Positions 52,145-60,322 of a DNA stretch of 64,000 nucleotides are shown here, one piece after another; the first letter of the stretch is position 1, and each line of letters starts with the position of its first letter. The translations under genes and the position numbers were made by a program. This DNA comes from Croceibacterium_A sp044506885 (lineage in GTDB: Bacteria; Pseudomonadota; Alphaproteobacteria; Sphingomonadales; Sphingomonadaceae). The stretch is taken from positions 1 to 64,000 of the forward strand of contig JBIQKC010000004.1 of assembly GCA_044506885.1 (NCBI GenBank). Direction: 5' to 3'. Below the pieces are notes generated by a model. That model did no database searches. It worked only from the letters and a program-made list of their open reading frames with translations, and had not been told where the DNA came from.

Positions 52145-53806
52145 TCAGGATGCGCGAAGGCCGCTGATCGTCGCTCCCGCCGCGCTGAGCTGTTCGATGT
52201 CGGCGAGGCAGTGGAGCAGCTTGAGGCCGGGCCGTTCAAGCGCTTCGCCGAGGGCGGCGTCGAATGCGGCGGTCGTCCCGACGCGCGCGGACCATGCGCC
52301 GAAAGCTTCGGCCAGACGGGCGAAATCGGGATTGGCGAGGTCGGTCGAGGCCACCCGGCCCGGATAGGCGCGTTCCTGATGCATGCGGATGGTGCCGTAG
52401 GCGCCGTTGTCGACCACGATGACCAGTATGTCGCAGCCGTATTGCGCCGCGGTGGCGAGTTCCTGGCCGTTCATCAGGAAATCGCCGTCGCCCGCCACTG
52501 CGACGACCTGACGCTGCGGGAAGCGCAAGGCGGCGGCGACTGCGGCGGGGACGCCGTAGCCCATCGCGCCGCTGGTGGGGGCGAGCTGCGACGGAAAGCC
52601 TTCGTAGGGCCAGTAGCGGTGCCACCAGCCGGCGAAATTGCCCGCCCCGTTGCAGACGATCGCATCCGCCGGCAGCCGCCGCCGCGCGCTGGCGAGGCAG
52701 CCGGCGAGGTCGAGCGCGAAACCGCCTTCGGCCGGCGTCGACCATTCCCGCCACTCGGCATGGGCCCGCGCCCCGGCGTCGAACGGGATCAGGTCTTCTC
52801 CCCACAACGCGGCGCTTTCGGCGAATTCGGCGGGATCGGCGCAGATCGCGAGATCCGCGTGGTAGACGCGGTTGAGCTCCTCCGGGTCGGGATGAACGTG
52901 GATCAGTTGCTGGCCGGGATGATCGGGCGCGATCAGCGTGTAACCGTCGGTCGTCGCCTCGCCGAGCCGCGCGCCGACGACCAGCAGCACATCGGCCTGC
53001 CCGATCCGCTCGACCAGCCGGGGGTTGGGGCCGTAACCCAGATTGCCCGCATAGGCTGGCGAGGATGGCGCAATGGCGTCCTGTCGCCGGAACGCCGTCG
53101 CCACCGGAATGCCGATCCGCTCCGCGAAGGTCGCGAAGTGCGCGCGCGCTCTGGCGTTCCATCCCCCGCCGCCGACGATGGCGACCGGCGCGGCGGCATC
53201 GGCGAGAAGGCCGAACATCGCCGCCATCGCATCGGGGCAGGGCGCCTGGGCGGGCCGGTGGACGAAGGGGCGCGGCTGCGCCTCGACGCCGGTTTCGTGC
53301 AGCATGTCTTCGGGCAGGGCCAGCACCACCGGGCCGGGCCTGCCCGAGATGGCCGTGGCATAGGCGCGGGCGACGTATTCGGGAATGCGCGCGGCATCGT
53401 CGATCCGCGCGGCCCATTTGGCGAGGGGGCCGAAGAAGGCCGGAAAGTCGATCTCCTGAAACCCTTCGCGGTCGCGCATGGAGCGATCAACGTCGCCGAC
53501 GAACAGGATCATCGGCTGCGAATCCTGGAACGCGACGTGGACGCCGATGCTGGCGTTGGTCGCCCCCGGACCGCGCGTGACGAAGGCGACGCCGGGCCGC
53601 CCGGACCCGGAGGCGTTCAGGGCCCCGTCGGCGCAGGCCATGAACGCCGCGCCGCCTTCCTGGCGGCAGGTGACGGTGTGGATGTCGGCGCGGTCGCGCA
53701 ACGCGTCGAGCACCGGCAGGAAGCTTTCTCCAGGCACGGTGAACACCCGGTCACAGCCCTGCGCGGCCAGGCAATCGACGAGCAGGCTGGCGGCGGTGGC
53801 GGACAT
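52145..53806 (-). CDS. Thiamine diphosphate-dependent enzyme (acetolactate synthase-like)
   Basis: The 553-residue protein has the three-domain layout of the acetolactate synthase/pyruvate oxidase superfamily. The N-terminal Pyr domain has the catalytic Glu in CRQEGGAAFMA. The central domain follows. The C-terminal PP domain has GDGDFLMNGQELATAAQYG, the Mg/ThDP motif with GDG then N. The conserved RGPGATN is present. It is not the biosynthetic IlvB of an ilvBN operon: no small subunit is nearby. The reaction cannot be assigned; a catabolic 2-oxoacid or related enzyme is likely. Confidence 0.85.
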   Translation of the reverse strand: MSATAASLLVDCLAAQGCDRVFTVPGESFLPVLDALRDRADIHTVTCRQEGGAAFMACADGALNASGSGRPGVAFVTRGPGATNASIGVHVAFQDSQPMILFVGDVDRSMRDREGFQEIDFPAFFGPLAKWAARIDDAARIPEYVARAYATAISGRPGPVVLALPEDMLHETGVEAQPRPFVHRPAQAPCPDAMAAMFGLLADAAAPVAIVGGGGWNARARAHFATFAERIGIPVATAFRRQDAIAPSSPAYAGNLGYGPNPRLVERIGQADVLLVVGARLGEATTDGYTLIAPDHPGQQLIHVHPDPEELNRVYHADLAICADPAEFAESAALWGEDLIPFDAGARAHAEWREWSTPAEGGFALDLAGCLASARRRLPADAIVCNGAGNFAGWWHRYWPYEGFPSQLAPTSGAMGYGVPAAVAAALRFPQRQVVAVAGDGDFLMNGQELATAAQYGCDILVIVVDNGAYGTIRMHQERAYPGRVASTDLANPDFARLAEAFGAWSARVGTTAAFDAALGEALERPGLKLLHCLADIEQLSAAGATISGLRAS

Positions 53807-53872
53807 GACCGAGAGTTAGCGCAGGGCCACCGCATATGGCAATTCCGCCTGGTAGTGTCTCGGTTTGAGTTC

Positions 53873-53898
53873 CGCTCGTCATTGCGAGCGGACGGGGA
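53873..53898. repeat. Partial family A inverted repeat
   Basis: CGCTCGTCATTGCGAGCG is a short self-complementary piece carrying the end motif of the family A repeats at 9320 and 9816. The other arm is missing. Confidence 0.5.
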
Positions 53899-53971
53899 TT
53901 GTTGCGCGGCTCGATTTCCGGCGACTCTGTCCCTTCTGTGGACAGTTGCCGCCGGTTCGGGTGCCAAATGG

Positions 53972-53986
53972 TTAGCAAAGCGTTAA
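53972..53986. promoter_or_regulatory. Possible CtrA-binding site
   Basis: TTAG, seven bases (CAAAGCG), TTAA followed by CC. One half is imperfect against TTAA-N7-TTAA. It lies 10 bases before the small open frame at 53996 and about 165 bases upstream of the minus-strand thiamine-diphosphate enzyme gene. Confidence 0.3.
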
Positions 53987-53995
53987 CCCCTCGCA

Positions 53996-54193
53996 ATGCG
54001 TCGCTCGCTCGTCCTGACCGATGAGGCCGCCCGGCATCCGTTCCGGGCTTCGCTGCCGCCGCACGTCGCGGCGCTGGCGGCGGACGATCTCGATCACCGG
54101 CTTCCCTGGCGCGATCGGCTGCTGGCCGACGTGCGCGGGTTCGCGCAGGCCTATTGCGCCTGCCTGCTGGCGGTGACGGCGTTCATCGCCTGA
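53996..54193 (+). CDS. Small hypothetical protein
   Basis: A 65-residue open frame with a basic, proline-containing N-terminal part and a C-terminal stretch of about 15 hydrophobic residues (CACLLAVTAFIA). No family is recognised. No good ribosome binding site is seen. It fills the interval before the convergent transporter gene with a stop 10 bases from that gene's end. It may not be real. Confidence 0.4.
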   Translation: MRRSLVLTDEAARHPFRASLPPHVAALAADDLDHRLPWRDRLLADVRGFAQAYCACLLAVTAFIA

Positions 54194-54203
54194 CGCTGAC
54201 GGT

Positions 54204-55520
54204 TCAGGCGGCGGCGGGGGCGGCCTTTTCCGCGCGGTGGAGAAGGATCGCCAGCCATGCCGACACCACGCACATCGCCGCGCTGAGCAGCACCTGCTCG
54301 ACAATCGGCACGCCCACCGCGCTCAGCCCGCCGGCGATCAGCGACCCGCCGACCATCGCGCCCGAATTGACGATGTTGTTCGCCGCCACCGTGCGCGCGG
54401 CCTGGGACGGATCGCACTTGGTGGTGAGGAAGGCGTAGAGCGGGACCACGAACATGCCCCCGGCGATGGCGATCAGCAGCAGCGTGGCCAGAACCAGCGG
54501 CGCGAGCGGCTGGGCGACGAACTGCCCGACCGTCATCAGGTCGCCCGCCGGCACCTCGATGCTCCATTCGTGGCAGACGAACCAGAACGCCGCCACGAAC
54601 GCGCCCATGAACAGCACCGAGATCGGGGCATAGCGCGCCGATACGTCGCCCTTGAGCAGCGCGTTGATGGCGACCGAGCCGGTCGCGACGCCGATGGAGA
54701 AGATCACGAGGAACAGGCTGGCCACTTCCTTGCTGGCCATCAGCACGTTCTTGGCCAGCGGCGGGAACTGGATGAACAGCACCGCGCCGATGGTCCAGAA
54801 GAAGCTGATCGCAAGGATGGCGTAGAACACCTCGCGCTGGTGCATCGTGTTGCGGACCAGCGCGATCGAGGCGCGGAGGATGTGCCGGTCCACCGGCTGA
54901 CCGGCCTCGTACGGCGGGGCCGGAGGAACCTTGCGGCTGGTGAGATAGCCGGCCAGCGCGGTGACGACGACCGCCACCGCCGCCCATTCGACCGCAAGGT
55001 AGCCGGCAAGGATCGTGCCGGAGAGGATGGCGATGTAGGTTCCCGCCTCGACCAGGCCGGTTCCGGCCAGCACCTCGTCCTTGTTCAGGTGCTGCGGCAG
55101 GATGGCGTACTTGATCGGGCCAAAGAACGTCGAATGCACGCCCATCGCCAGCAGCGCGAGCATCATCAGCGGAATCGCCACGGCCTGGGTCAGCATGCCC
55201 TGCCACGCCAGCAGCAGGCCGGCCGCGCCGACCGTCATGATGCCGATCTCGGCCGCTTTGACCCAGCGGATGATCGCGGCTTTGTCGCGCATGTCGGCGA
55301 GCTGGCCGGCGAGCGCCGAGAGGACGAAGAACGGGAGGATGAAGACGGCCGAGGCGATGGCGCTGAACTGGCCCTCCGCCTCTTCCGAGTTGTAGACGCT
55401 GTAGACCACGAACAGCACCATCGCGGTCTTGTAGAGGTTGTCGTTGAACGCATTGAAGAGTTGCGTGGCGAACAGCGGCAGGAAGCGCCGCTGGCGAAGC
55501 AGGTAGGTGGAAGTCAGCAT
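54204..55520 (-). CDS. MFS transporter, lysophospholipid transporter LplT-like
   Basis: The 438-residue protein has twelve hydrophobic helices. The start FLPLFATQLFNAFNDNLYKTAMVLF is typical of the LplT group, which also forms the transporter part of Aas acyltransferase fusions. GPIKYAILPQHLNKDEVLAGTGLVEAGTYIAIL and FVVPLYAFLTTKC are further family segments. LplT flips lysophospholipids inward for reacylation. No acyltransferase is adjacent, though pgsA, another phospholipid gene, is divergent 111 bases away. The call is family-level. Confidence 0.82.
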   Translation of the reverse strand: MLTSTYLLRQRRFLPLFATQLFNAFNDNLYKTAMVLFVVYSVYNSEEAEGQFSAIASAVFILPFFVLSALAGQLADMRDKAAIIRWVKAAEIGIMTVGAAGLLLAWQGMLTQAVAIPLMMLALLAMGVHSTFFGPIKYAILPQHLNKDEVLAGTGLVEAGTYIAILSGTILAGYLAVEWAAVAVVVTALAGYLTSRKVPPAPPYEAGQPVDRHILRASIALVRNTMHQREVFYAILAISFFWTIGAVLFIQFPPLAKNVLMASKEVASLFLVIFSIGVATGSVAINALLKGDVSARYAPISVLFMGAFVAAFWFVCHEWSIEVPAGDLMTVGQFVAQPLAPLVLATLLLIAIAGGMFVVPLYAFLTTKCDPSQAARTVAANNIVNSGAMVGGSLIAGGLSAVGVPIVEQVLLSAAMCVVSAWLAILLHRAEKAAPAAA

Positions 55521-55631
55521 ATCTCCGCCGGTGCGGCCTCAGTCGGCCGCCTGCTTAGAGCGGTTGGGGTAAAGAACAAACCTGGCGTCCGTCTTTTTCC
55601 CAGCCCACGGACGCGCTAGGGGCGGCGAACG

Positions 55632-56240
55632 ATGATGTCACTCCCCAACATTCTCACGCTGTCGCGGATCATCGCGCTGCCGCTGCTGGCGTTCCTGCTG
55701 TGGTGGCCGAACTGGAACTTCGGCTACGCGCTGGCCTTCGCGCTCTATTGCCTGATGGGCATCACCGACTACTTCGACGGCTATCTCGCCCGGTCGAGCG
55801 GCGCGGTGTCGCGGCTCGGCATTTTCCTCGATCCGATCGCCGACAAGATCATGGTCGCGGTGGTGATCCTGGTGCTGACCGCGCAGGGCTATCTGCGCGG
55901 GCCCTACGTCGGCGATTTTCACGTCGTCGCCGGGCTGATCATCCTGGTGCGCGAGATCGCCGTATCGGGGCTGCGCGAATTCCTGGGCGGATTGCAGGTC
56001 TCCGTGCCGGTCAGCAAGCTGGCCAAGTGGAAGACGACGTTCCAGCTCGTTTCGCTGGGGGCGCTGATCCTTGGCGGCGCGGTTCATGGCCAGCCCTGCC
56101 ATTCGGTGGCGCAGGACTGCGGGACGCTGTCCAACCAGTGGATTCACCTGGTCGGCCTAGCCAGCCTGTGGACGGCGGCGGTGCTGACGCTGGTTACCGG
56201 GTGGGACTACCTGCGCGTCGGCCTCAAGCACATGGATTGA
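55632..56240 (+). CDS. pgsA: CDP-diacylglycerol-glycerol-3-phosphate 3-phosphatidyltransferase
   Basis: The 202-residue membrane enzyme makes phosphatidylglycerophosphate, the precursor of phosphatidylglycerol and cardiolipin. The CDP-alcohol phosphotransferase motif spans DYFDGYLAR through GIFLDPIADK and is complete. SLPNILTLSRI at the start and KWKTTFQ later are typical of PgsA. It uses CDP-DAG made by CdsA. The start may be ATG 55632 or 55635. Confidence 0.95.
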   Translation: MMSLPNILTLSRIIALPLLAFLLWWPNWNFGYALAFALYCLMGITDYFDGYLARSSGAVSRLGIFLDPIADKIMVAVVILVLTAQGYLRGPYVGDFHVVAGLIILVREIAVSGLREFLGGLQVSVPVSKLAKWKTTFQLVSLGALILGGAVHGQPCHSVAQDCGTLSNQWIHLVGLASLWTAAVLTLVTGWDYLRVGLKHMD

Positions 56241-56243
56241 CCG

Positions 56244-58016
56244 TCAGAGCCGATCCATCCGCAGCCATGCCCGGTCGCCGCGCCAGACGCGGTCGAACGC
56301 GGCGCGCGCGGCGCGGGCCTCCGCGGCATTGCCCAGCCTGCGATGGGTCATTTCCAGCCCATAGAGGGCCCAGCCGTTGTTCGGCGCATCGACCAAGGCC
56401 TTCATGAAGGCGTCGCGCGCGTCGCGATAGCGGCCGGCGGCATGGAGCGCCGCGCCGCGCGACTGGGCCACCGGATAGTACCAGTAGGGCGGCTCGGTAT
56501 AGGGAATGGTCCGCTCGATGTCCTCGGCCTGTTCGAAGTGGCGGATTGCCGCCGCGAAATCGCCGGCCAGGTGCGCCTGCTTGCCGCGCGCGACCAGCGC
56601 CGCGAGCCGGATGATGTCCGGCGCGGGAAAGCCGGCCTCCACCATCGCTTCGGCATCGGGAGAGGCGGCGAGGCTTTCCATCGCTGCGAGATCAGCCGCG
56701 AACGCCGCCCCATCGCCCTGCCCGGCATGGGCCAGGGCGCGGGCGTAGCGGCGCATGGCCTCCACATAGGCAAGCTCCGACGCGGTATCCGTCAGGGCCA
56801 GGACGGCTTGCGGCGAGGCATATTGCGCCAGCGCGAACGAAGGAGCGGCGTGGATCGCCTGCACCCACGGCGCCTGGCGCGCCGTGTCGATGTCGAGAAT
56901 CCGCTTCAGCCGCTCCGTCTCGTTGGTGACGAGGTTCATGCGGCCGGTCATCTGCGCCGAGGCGAGCAGGAAGTGGACGTTGTGCGGATAGTAGCCGTAG
57001 CGGTAGAGGCCGCTGTCGCCGATCGCGGCGAGATATTTCTCGTCCGCTCGGGCCGCCGCGATATTGGCGTCGATCGAATCCTGATAGCGGCCGATGCGGT
57101 AGTAGATGTGCGCCGGCATGTGCACGAGGTGGCCGAGCGCCGGCGGAGCGGCGTCTTTCAGGCCGTCGGCCGCTGCTTCCGCCTTCTGCGGATCGGGACT
57201 GTTCTCCATCAGGTGGATGTAGAGATGGGGCGCTTGCGGATGGCGCGGATTGCGCGCGATCACCCGTTCGACCAGCGCGACGGCTTCCGCCACGCGCGTA
57301 TTGGGATTGCCGTCCGCATCCCAGTAGTCCCATGCCGTGGTGTTCATCGCGGCTTCCGCCGCCAGCACCGCGATGTCGTCGCTGGCCGGGTATCGGTCCG
57401 CCAGCGCCAGCATCGCATCGGCATAGGCGGCGTCGAGCCCGGCGCGATCGGCGTCGGGCGCGGGGGCGTAGCGCAGCGATTGCGCCTCGATCAGGTCGCG
57501 CTCCAGCGCCGAAGCGCCGGTGGCGAGGGCGCGGGCCTGTTCCAGCGCGGCGAGCGCCGACCGGTTCTGCGCCGCGTCCATCCCCGCGTTGATATTGGGA
57601 CCGTTGGCCAGCGCTTCTCCCCACCAGCACAGCGCGCAGGAGGGGGCGAGACGCCGCGCTTCGCGAAACGAGCGGGTCGCGGCTTCGTGATTGAAGCCAT
57701 AGGCGAAAGCGACGCCCTGATCGAAATAGCGCCGCGCGGCATCGTCCATCCCGTCGAGCGGAATGTCGGTCCGGCCGATGCCGGGAAGCAGCGGCATGGC
57801 GGCGCTGCCCTGGTCCGACGCTCCGGCGAGACCGGCGGCCAGCATCATCCTTGCATCGAAAGCGGCGAAGCCCGTGCGCGCGCCACAGACGCTGCGCGCG
57901 ATCCGCGTGGGATCGAGCGCATCGAGCATCGGCCCGTCGTTGACCGGCGGCGCGGCCGAGCCCGACATGCCGGCCGCGCCGGCAACGGAAATCGCGAAAA
58001 GCCCCAGAATCCTCAT
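56244..58016 (-). CDS. Exported TPR-containing protein
   Basis: The 590-residue protein begins with a signal-like hydrophobic stretch (about 3-22). The repeat region includes YFDQGVAFAYGFNHEAATRSFREARRLAPSCALCWWGEALANGPN, a pattern found in a family of bacterial TPR proteins with unknown function. LVHMPAHIYYRIGRY and HNVHFLLASAQMTGR follow. Several TPR-like helices run to the C-terminus. A scaffold or binding role in the periplasm is likely but not proven. It stands alone, converging on pgsA with three bases between the stops. Confidence 0.78.
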   Translation of the reverse strand: MRILGLFAISVAGAAGMSGSAAPPVNDGPMLDALDPTRIARSVCGARTGFAAFDARMMLAAGLAGASDQGSAAMPLLPGIGRTDIPLDGMDDAARRYFDQGVAFAYGFNHEAATRSFREARRLAPSCALCWWGEALANGPNINAGMDAAQNRSALAALEQARALATGASALERDLIEAQSLRYAPAPDADRAGLDAAYADAMLALADRYPASDDIAVLAAEAAMNTTAWDYWDADGNPNTRVAEAVALVERVIARNPRHPQAPHLYIHLMENSPDPQKAEAAADGLKDAAPPALGHLVHMPAHIYYRIGRYQDSIDANIAAARADEKYLAAIGDSGLYRYGYYPHNVHFLLASAQMTGRMNLVTNETERLKRILDIDTARQAPWVQAIHAAPSFALAQYASPQAVLALTDTASELAYVEAMRRYARALAHAGQGDGAAFAADLAAMESLAASPDAEAMVEAGFPAPDIIRLAALVARGKQAHLAGDFAAAIRHFEQAEDIERTIPYTEPPYWYYPVAQSRGAALHAAGRYRDARDAFMKALVDAPNNGWALYGLEMTHRRLGNAAEARAARAAFDRVWRGDRAWLRMDRL

Positions 58017-58114
58017 CGAGCGCCCCCCGGCCTGACAGGAATGGAGCGCACACTATCACGCGGCGCTGTTTCGGCACAGCGGAATCGGATGGACAGGCCC
58101 GGTCCGCGCCGGGT

Positions 58115-59011
58115 TCAGCCGGCGCGCAGTTCCTGCGCCAGCAGCCTGAACTCCCCCGCGCGCGGGCTGTTCTTGCGCCAGATCAGCGCGATCTCGCGGC
58201 TGGCGTTGCTGGCCTTGAGCGGGCGGGCGACGACTTCGGTTTCATGGAGGATGCCGGCGTCGAGCGCCATTTCGGGCAGCATCGTCAGGCCGAGCCCGTT
58301 GTCGACCATCTGCACCAGCGTGTGCAGGCTGGTGCCGATCATCGTGGCGCTGGCGCGCAGTTCGGGGCGGTTGCAGGCCGACAGCGCGTGCTCTTTCAGG
58401 CAATGCCCGTCTTCGAGCAGCAGCAGGCGGCCTTCGTCGATCATCGCCGGGGGAATCGCCTCGGGCGGGTCGCGCGGATCGTCCTTGGGGAAGGCGACGA
58501 ACAGGCGGTCGTCGCGAATATGCTCGACCTCGACCTCGCCGGTGGCGAAGGGGAGCGCGAGCAGCACGCAGTCCGCGCGGCCGTGATGGAGCGATTCGAC
58601 CGCCGCGCCGCTGATCTCCTCGCGCAGGAACAGCCTGAGCTGCGGCCGCTCCTTGCGCAGGCGGGGGAGGATGCGGGGGAGGAAGAACGGCGCGATCGTC
58701 GGGATCACGCTCATCCTGAGTTCGCCCGAGAGCGGCTTGCCGCTGGCCTGCACCAGATCGCTCAGTTCTTCCGCCTCGCGCAGCAGGCGATGGGCCTTTT
58801 CGACCACCGCGTTGCCGAGCGGAGTGAAGCGCACCACGCGGCGGCTGCGCTCGACCAGCGTGACGCCGAGCAGCGATTCCAGCTCGCGGATGCCGGCCGA
58901 GAGCGTCGATTGCGAAACGAAGGTGGCTTCGGCGGCGCGGCCGAAGTGGCCATGCTCGTGCAGCGCGACGAGGTATTGCAGCTGTTTGATCGTGGGGAGG
59001 TAAGTGGTCAC
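58115..59011 (-). CDS. oxyR: Peroxide-sensing LysR-type regulator OxyR
   Basis: The 298-residue protein has an N-terminal winged helix (about 5-64, HGHFGRAAEATFVSQSTLSAGIRELE). In its effector domain Cys204 and Cys213 lie in DGHCLKEHALSAC, with the same spacing as the redox pair C199/C208 of E. coli OxyR. It therefore senses hydrogen peroxide by disulfide formation and activates defence genes. The GTG start at 59011 overlaps the rnd stop, so it is co-translated with ribonuclease D. No catalase or peroxiredoxin gene is adjacent. Confidence 0.93.
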   Translation of the reverse strand: MTTYLPTIKQLQYLVALHEHGHFGRAAEATFVSQSTLSAGIRELESLLGVTLVERSRRVVRFTPLGNAVVEKAHRLLREAEELSDLVQASGKPLSGELRMSVIPTIAPFFLPRILPRLRKERPQLRLFLREEISGAAVESLHHGRADCVLLALPFATGEVEVEHIRDDRLFVAFPKDDPRDPPEAIPPAMIDEGRLLLLEDGHCLKEHALSACNRPELRASATMIGTSLHTLVQMVDNGLGLTMLPEMALDAGILHETEVVARPLKASNASREIALIWRKNSPRAGEFRLLAQELRAG

Positions 59012-60195
59012 TCCGCCGCCTGCTGTTCTTCGTCGGCTATGCGCGTCATCTTCAGCCGTCCGTTCTCGACCCCGAAGCCGAGTCGCCCTTCGACCAGTTC
59101 GAGCGCGTCGCGGCCGAACACCTCGTAGCGCCAGCCTTCGAGCACCGGCAGCTTGCGCACGCCCGCGGCGAGCGCCTCCAGCTCCTCGGACCGGGTCAGC
59201 AGCCGCGCAGCGACGTCGATCTCGCGGGTGCGGATCTTCAGCAGCAGCTTGAGCAGGTCGGCCACCAGCGCCCCTTCCTTGCCCAGCGGCGCGCCGCGCT
59301 TGGGTTTGTCGGGCATCTCGTCGGCGGGAAGCGGTTCGGCGCCCTGCATCACGCGCATCAGCCGCCGGCCGATGTCGTTGTCCCTCCACGCCTGGCTGAG
59401 CCCGCGGACCTTGGCCAGATCCTCCTGCTTTCCGGGTGGGTGGCTGGCGAGGTCGGCCAGCGTCTCGTCGCGCATGATGCGGCCGCGCGGAATGTTCTTG
59501 GCCTGCGCTTCGGTTTCGCGCCAGGCGGCGAGCGCCTTCAGGCGGCCGAGCACCTGGGCGTTGCGGCTGGGCGCGCGGATGCGGCGCCAGGCGGTGGCGA
59601 GATCGTTGGCGTAGTTGGCCGGGTCGGCCAGCTTCTCCATCTCGGCGTTGAGCCATTCGCCGCGCCCGGTCTTGATGAGGCGCTTGAGGATCCTGGGGAA
59701 GATGCGCGCAAGGTAGGTAACGTCGCCGATCGCGTATTCGATCTGCCGCTCGGTCAGCGGACGGCGGCTCCAGTCCGTGAACCGCGCGCCCTTGTCGATC
59801 GTCGTGCCGAGCCAGTTTTCGACCAGGTTGGCATAGCCGATCTGTTCCGACTGGCTGATCGCCATCATCGCGATCTGGGTGTCGAAGATCGGGTGCGGCG
59901 TCTTGCCGGTGAGGTTGTAGACGATCTCCACATCCTGGCCGCCGGCGTGGAAGACCTTGAGCACGTCCTCGTTGGCGGTCAGCAGGTCGAGCAGGGGGGT
60001 GAGGTCGATGCCGTCGGCGAGCGGATCGATCGCCGCCGCCTCTTCCGCGTTGCCCACCTGCACCAGACACAGCATCGGGTAGAAGGTGTTTTCGCGCATG
60101 AACTCTGTGTCGACCGCGACAAATTCGGAGTTCGCCAGCCGGCCGCAAAGAGCGGTCAGCTCTTCGGTGGTGGTTATCAGCGGGTGTATTTTCAT
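59008..60195 (-). CDS. rnd: Ribonuclease D
   Basis: The 395-residue 3'-5' exoribonuclease trims tRNA precursors. The DEDDy residues are seen in FVAVDTEFMREN (Exo I), the KVFHAGGQDVEIVYN and FDTQIA segment (Exo II), and YAIGDVTYLARI (Exo III). One HRDC domain (about 205-285) is clear, with a second C-terminal helical domain. It is divergent from aspS, and its stop overlaps the oxyR start by four bases (GTGA). Confidence 0.94.
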   Translation of the reverse strand: MKIHPLITTTEELTALCGRLANSEFVAVDTEFMRENTFYPMLCLVQVGNAEEAAAIDPLADGIDLTPLLDLLTANEDVLKVFHAGGQDVEIVYNLTGKTPHPIFDTQIAMMAISQSEQIGYANLVENWLGTTIDKGARFTDWSRRPLTERQIEYAIGDVTYLARIFPRILKRLIKTGRGEWLNAEMEKLADPANYANDLATAWRRIRAPSRNAQVLGRLKALAAWRETEAQAKNIPRGRIMRDETLADLASHPPGKQEDLAKVRGLSQAWRDNDIGRRLMRVMQGAEPLPADEMPDKPKRGAPLGKEGALVADLLKLLLKIRTREIDVAARLLTRSEELEALAAGVRKLPVLEGWRYEVFGRDALELVEGRLGFGVENGRLKMTRIADEEQQAAE

Positions 60196-60322
60196 CTTGG
60201 CTTTTCTATAGGCGCGGGATTCGCCCAATCGTCGGAACGGCTGGCGGCTTGACAGAGGCGGAAGGTTTCCGCCTTAGCGCCGGCTCCCTAGCGCCATAGA
60301 CGGCAGGAACGGAAGAGTCAGG

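Noticed and set aside
52145..53806. Naming the thiamine-diphosphate enzyme ilvB
   Set aside because: No regulatory small subunit follows, and the superfamily has many activities; sequence alone does not support a biosynthetic acetolactate synthase.
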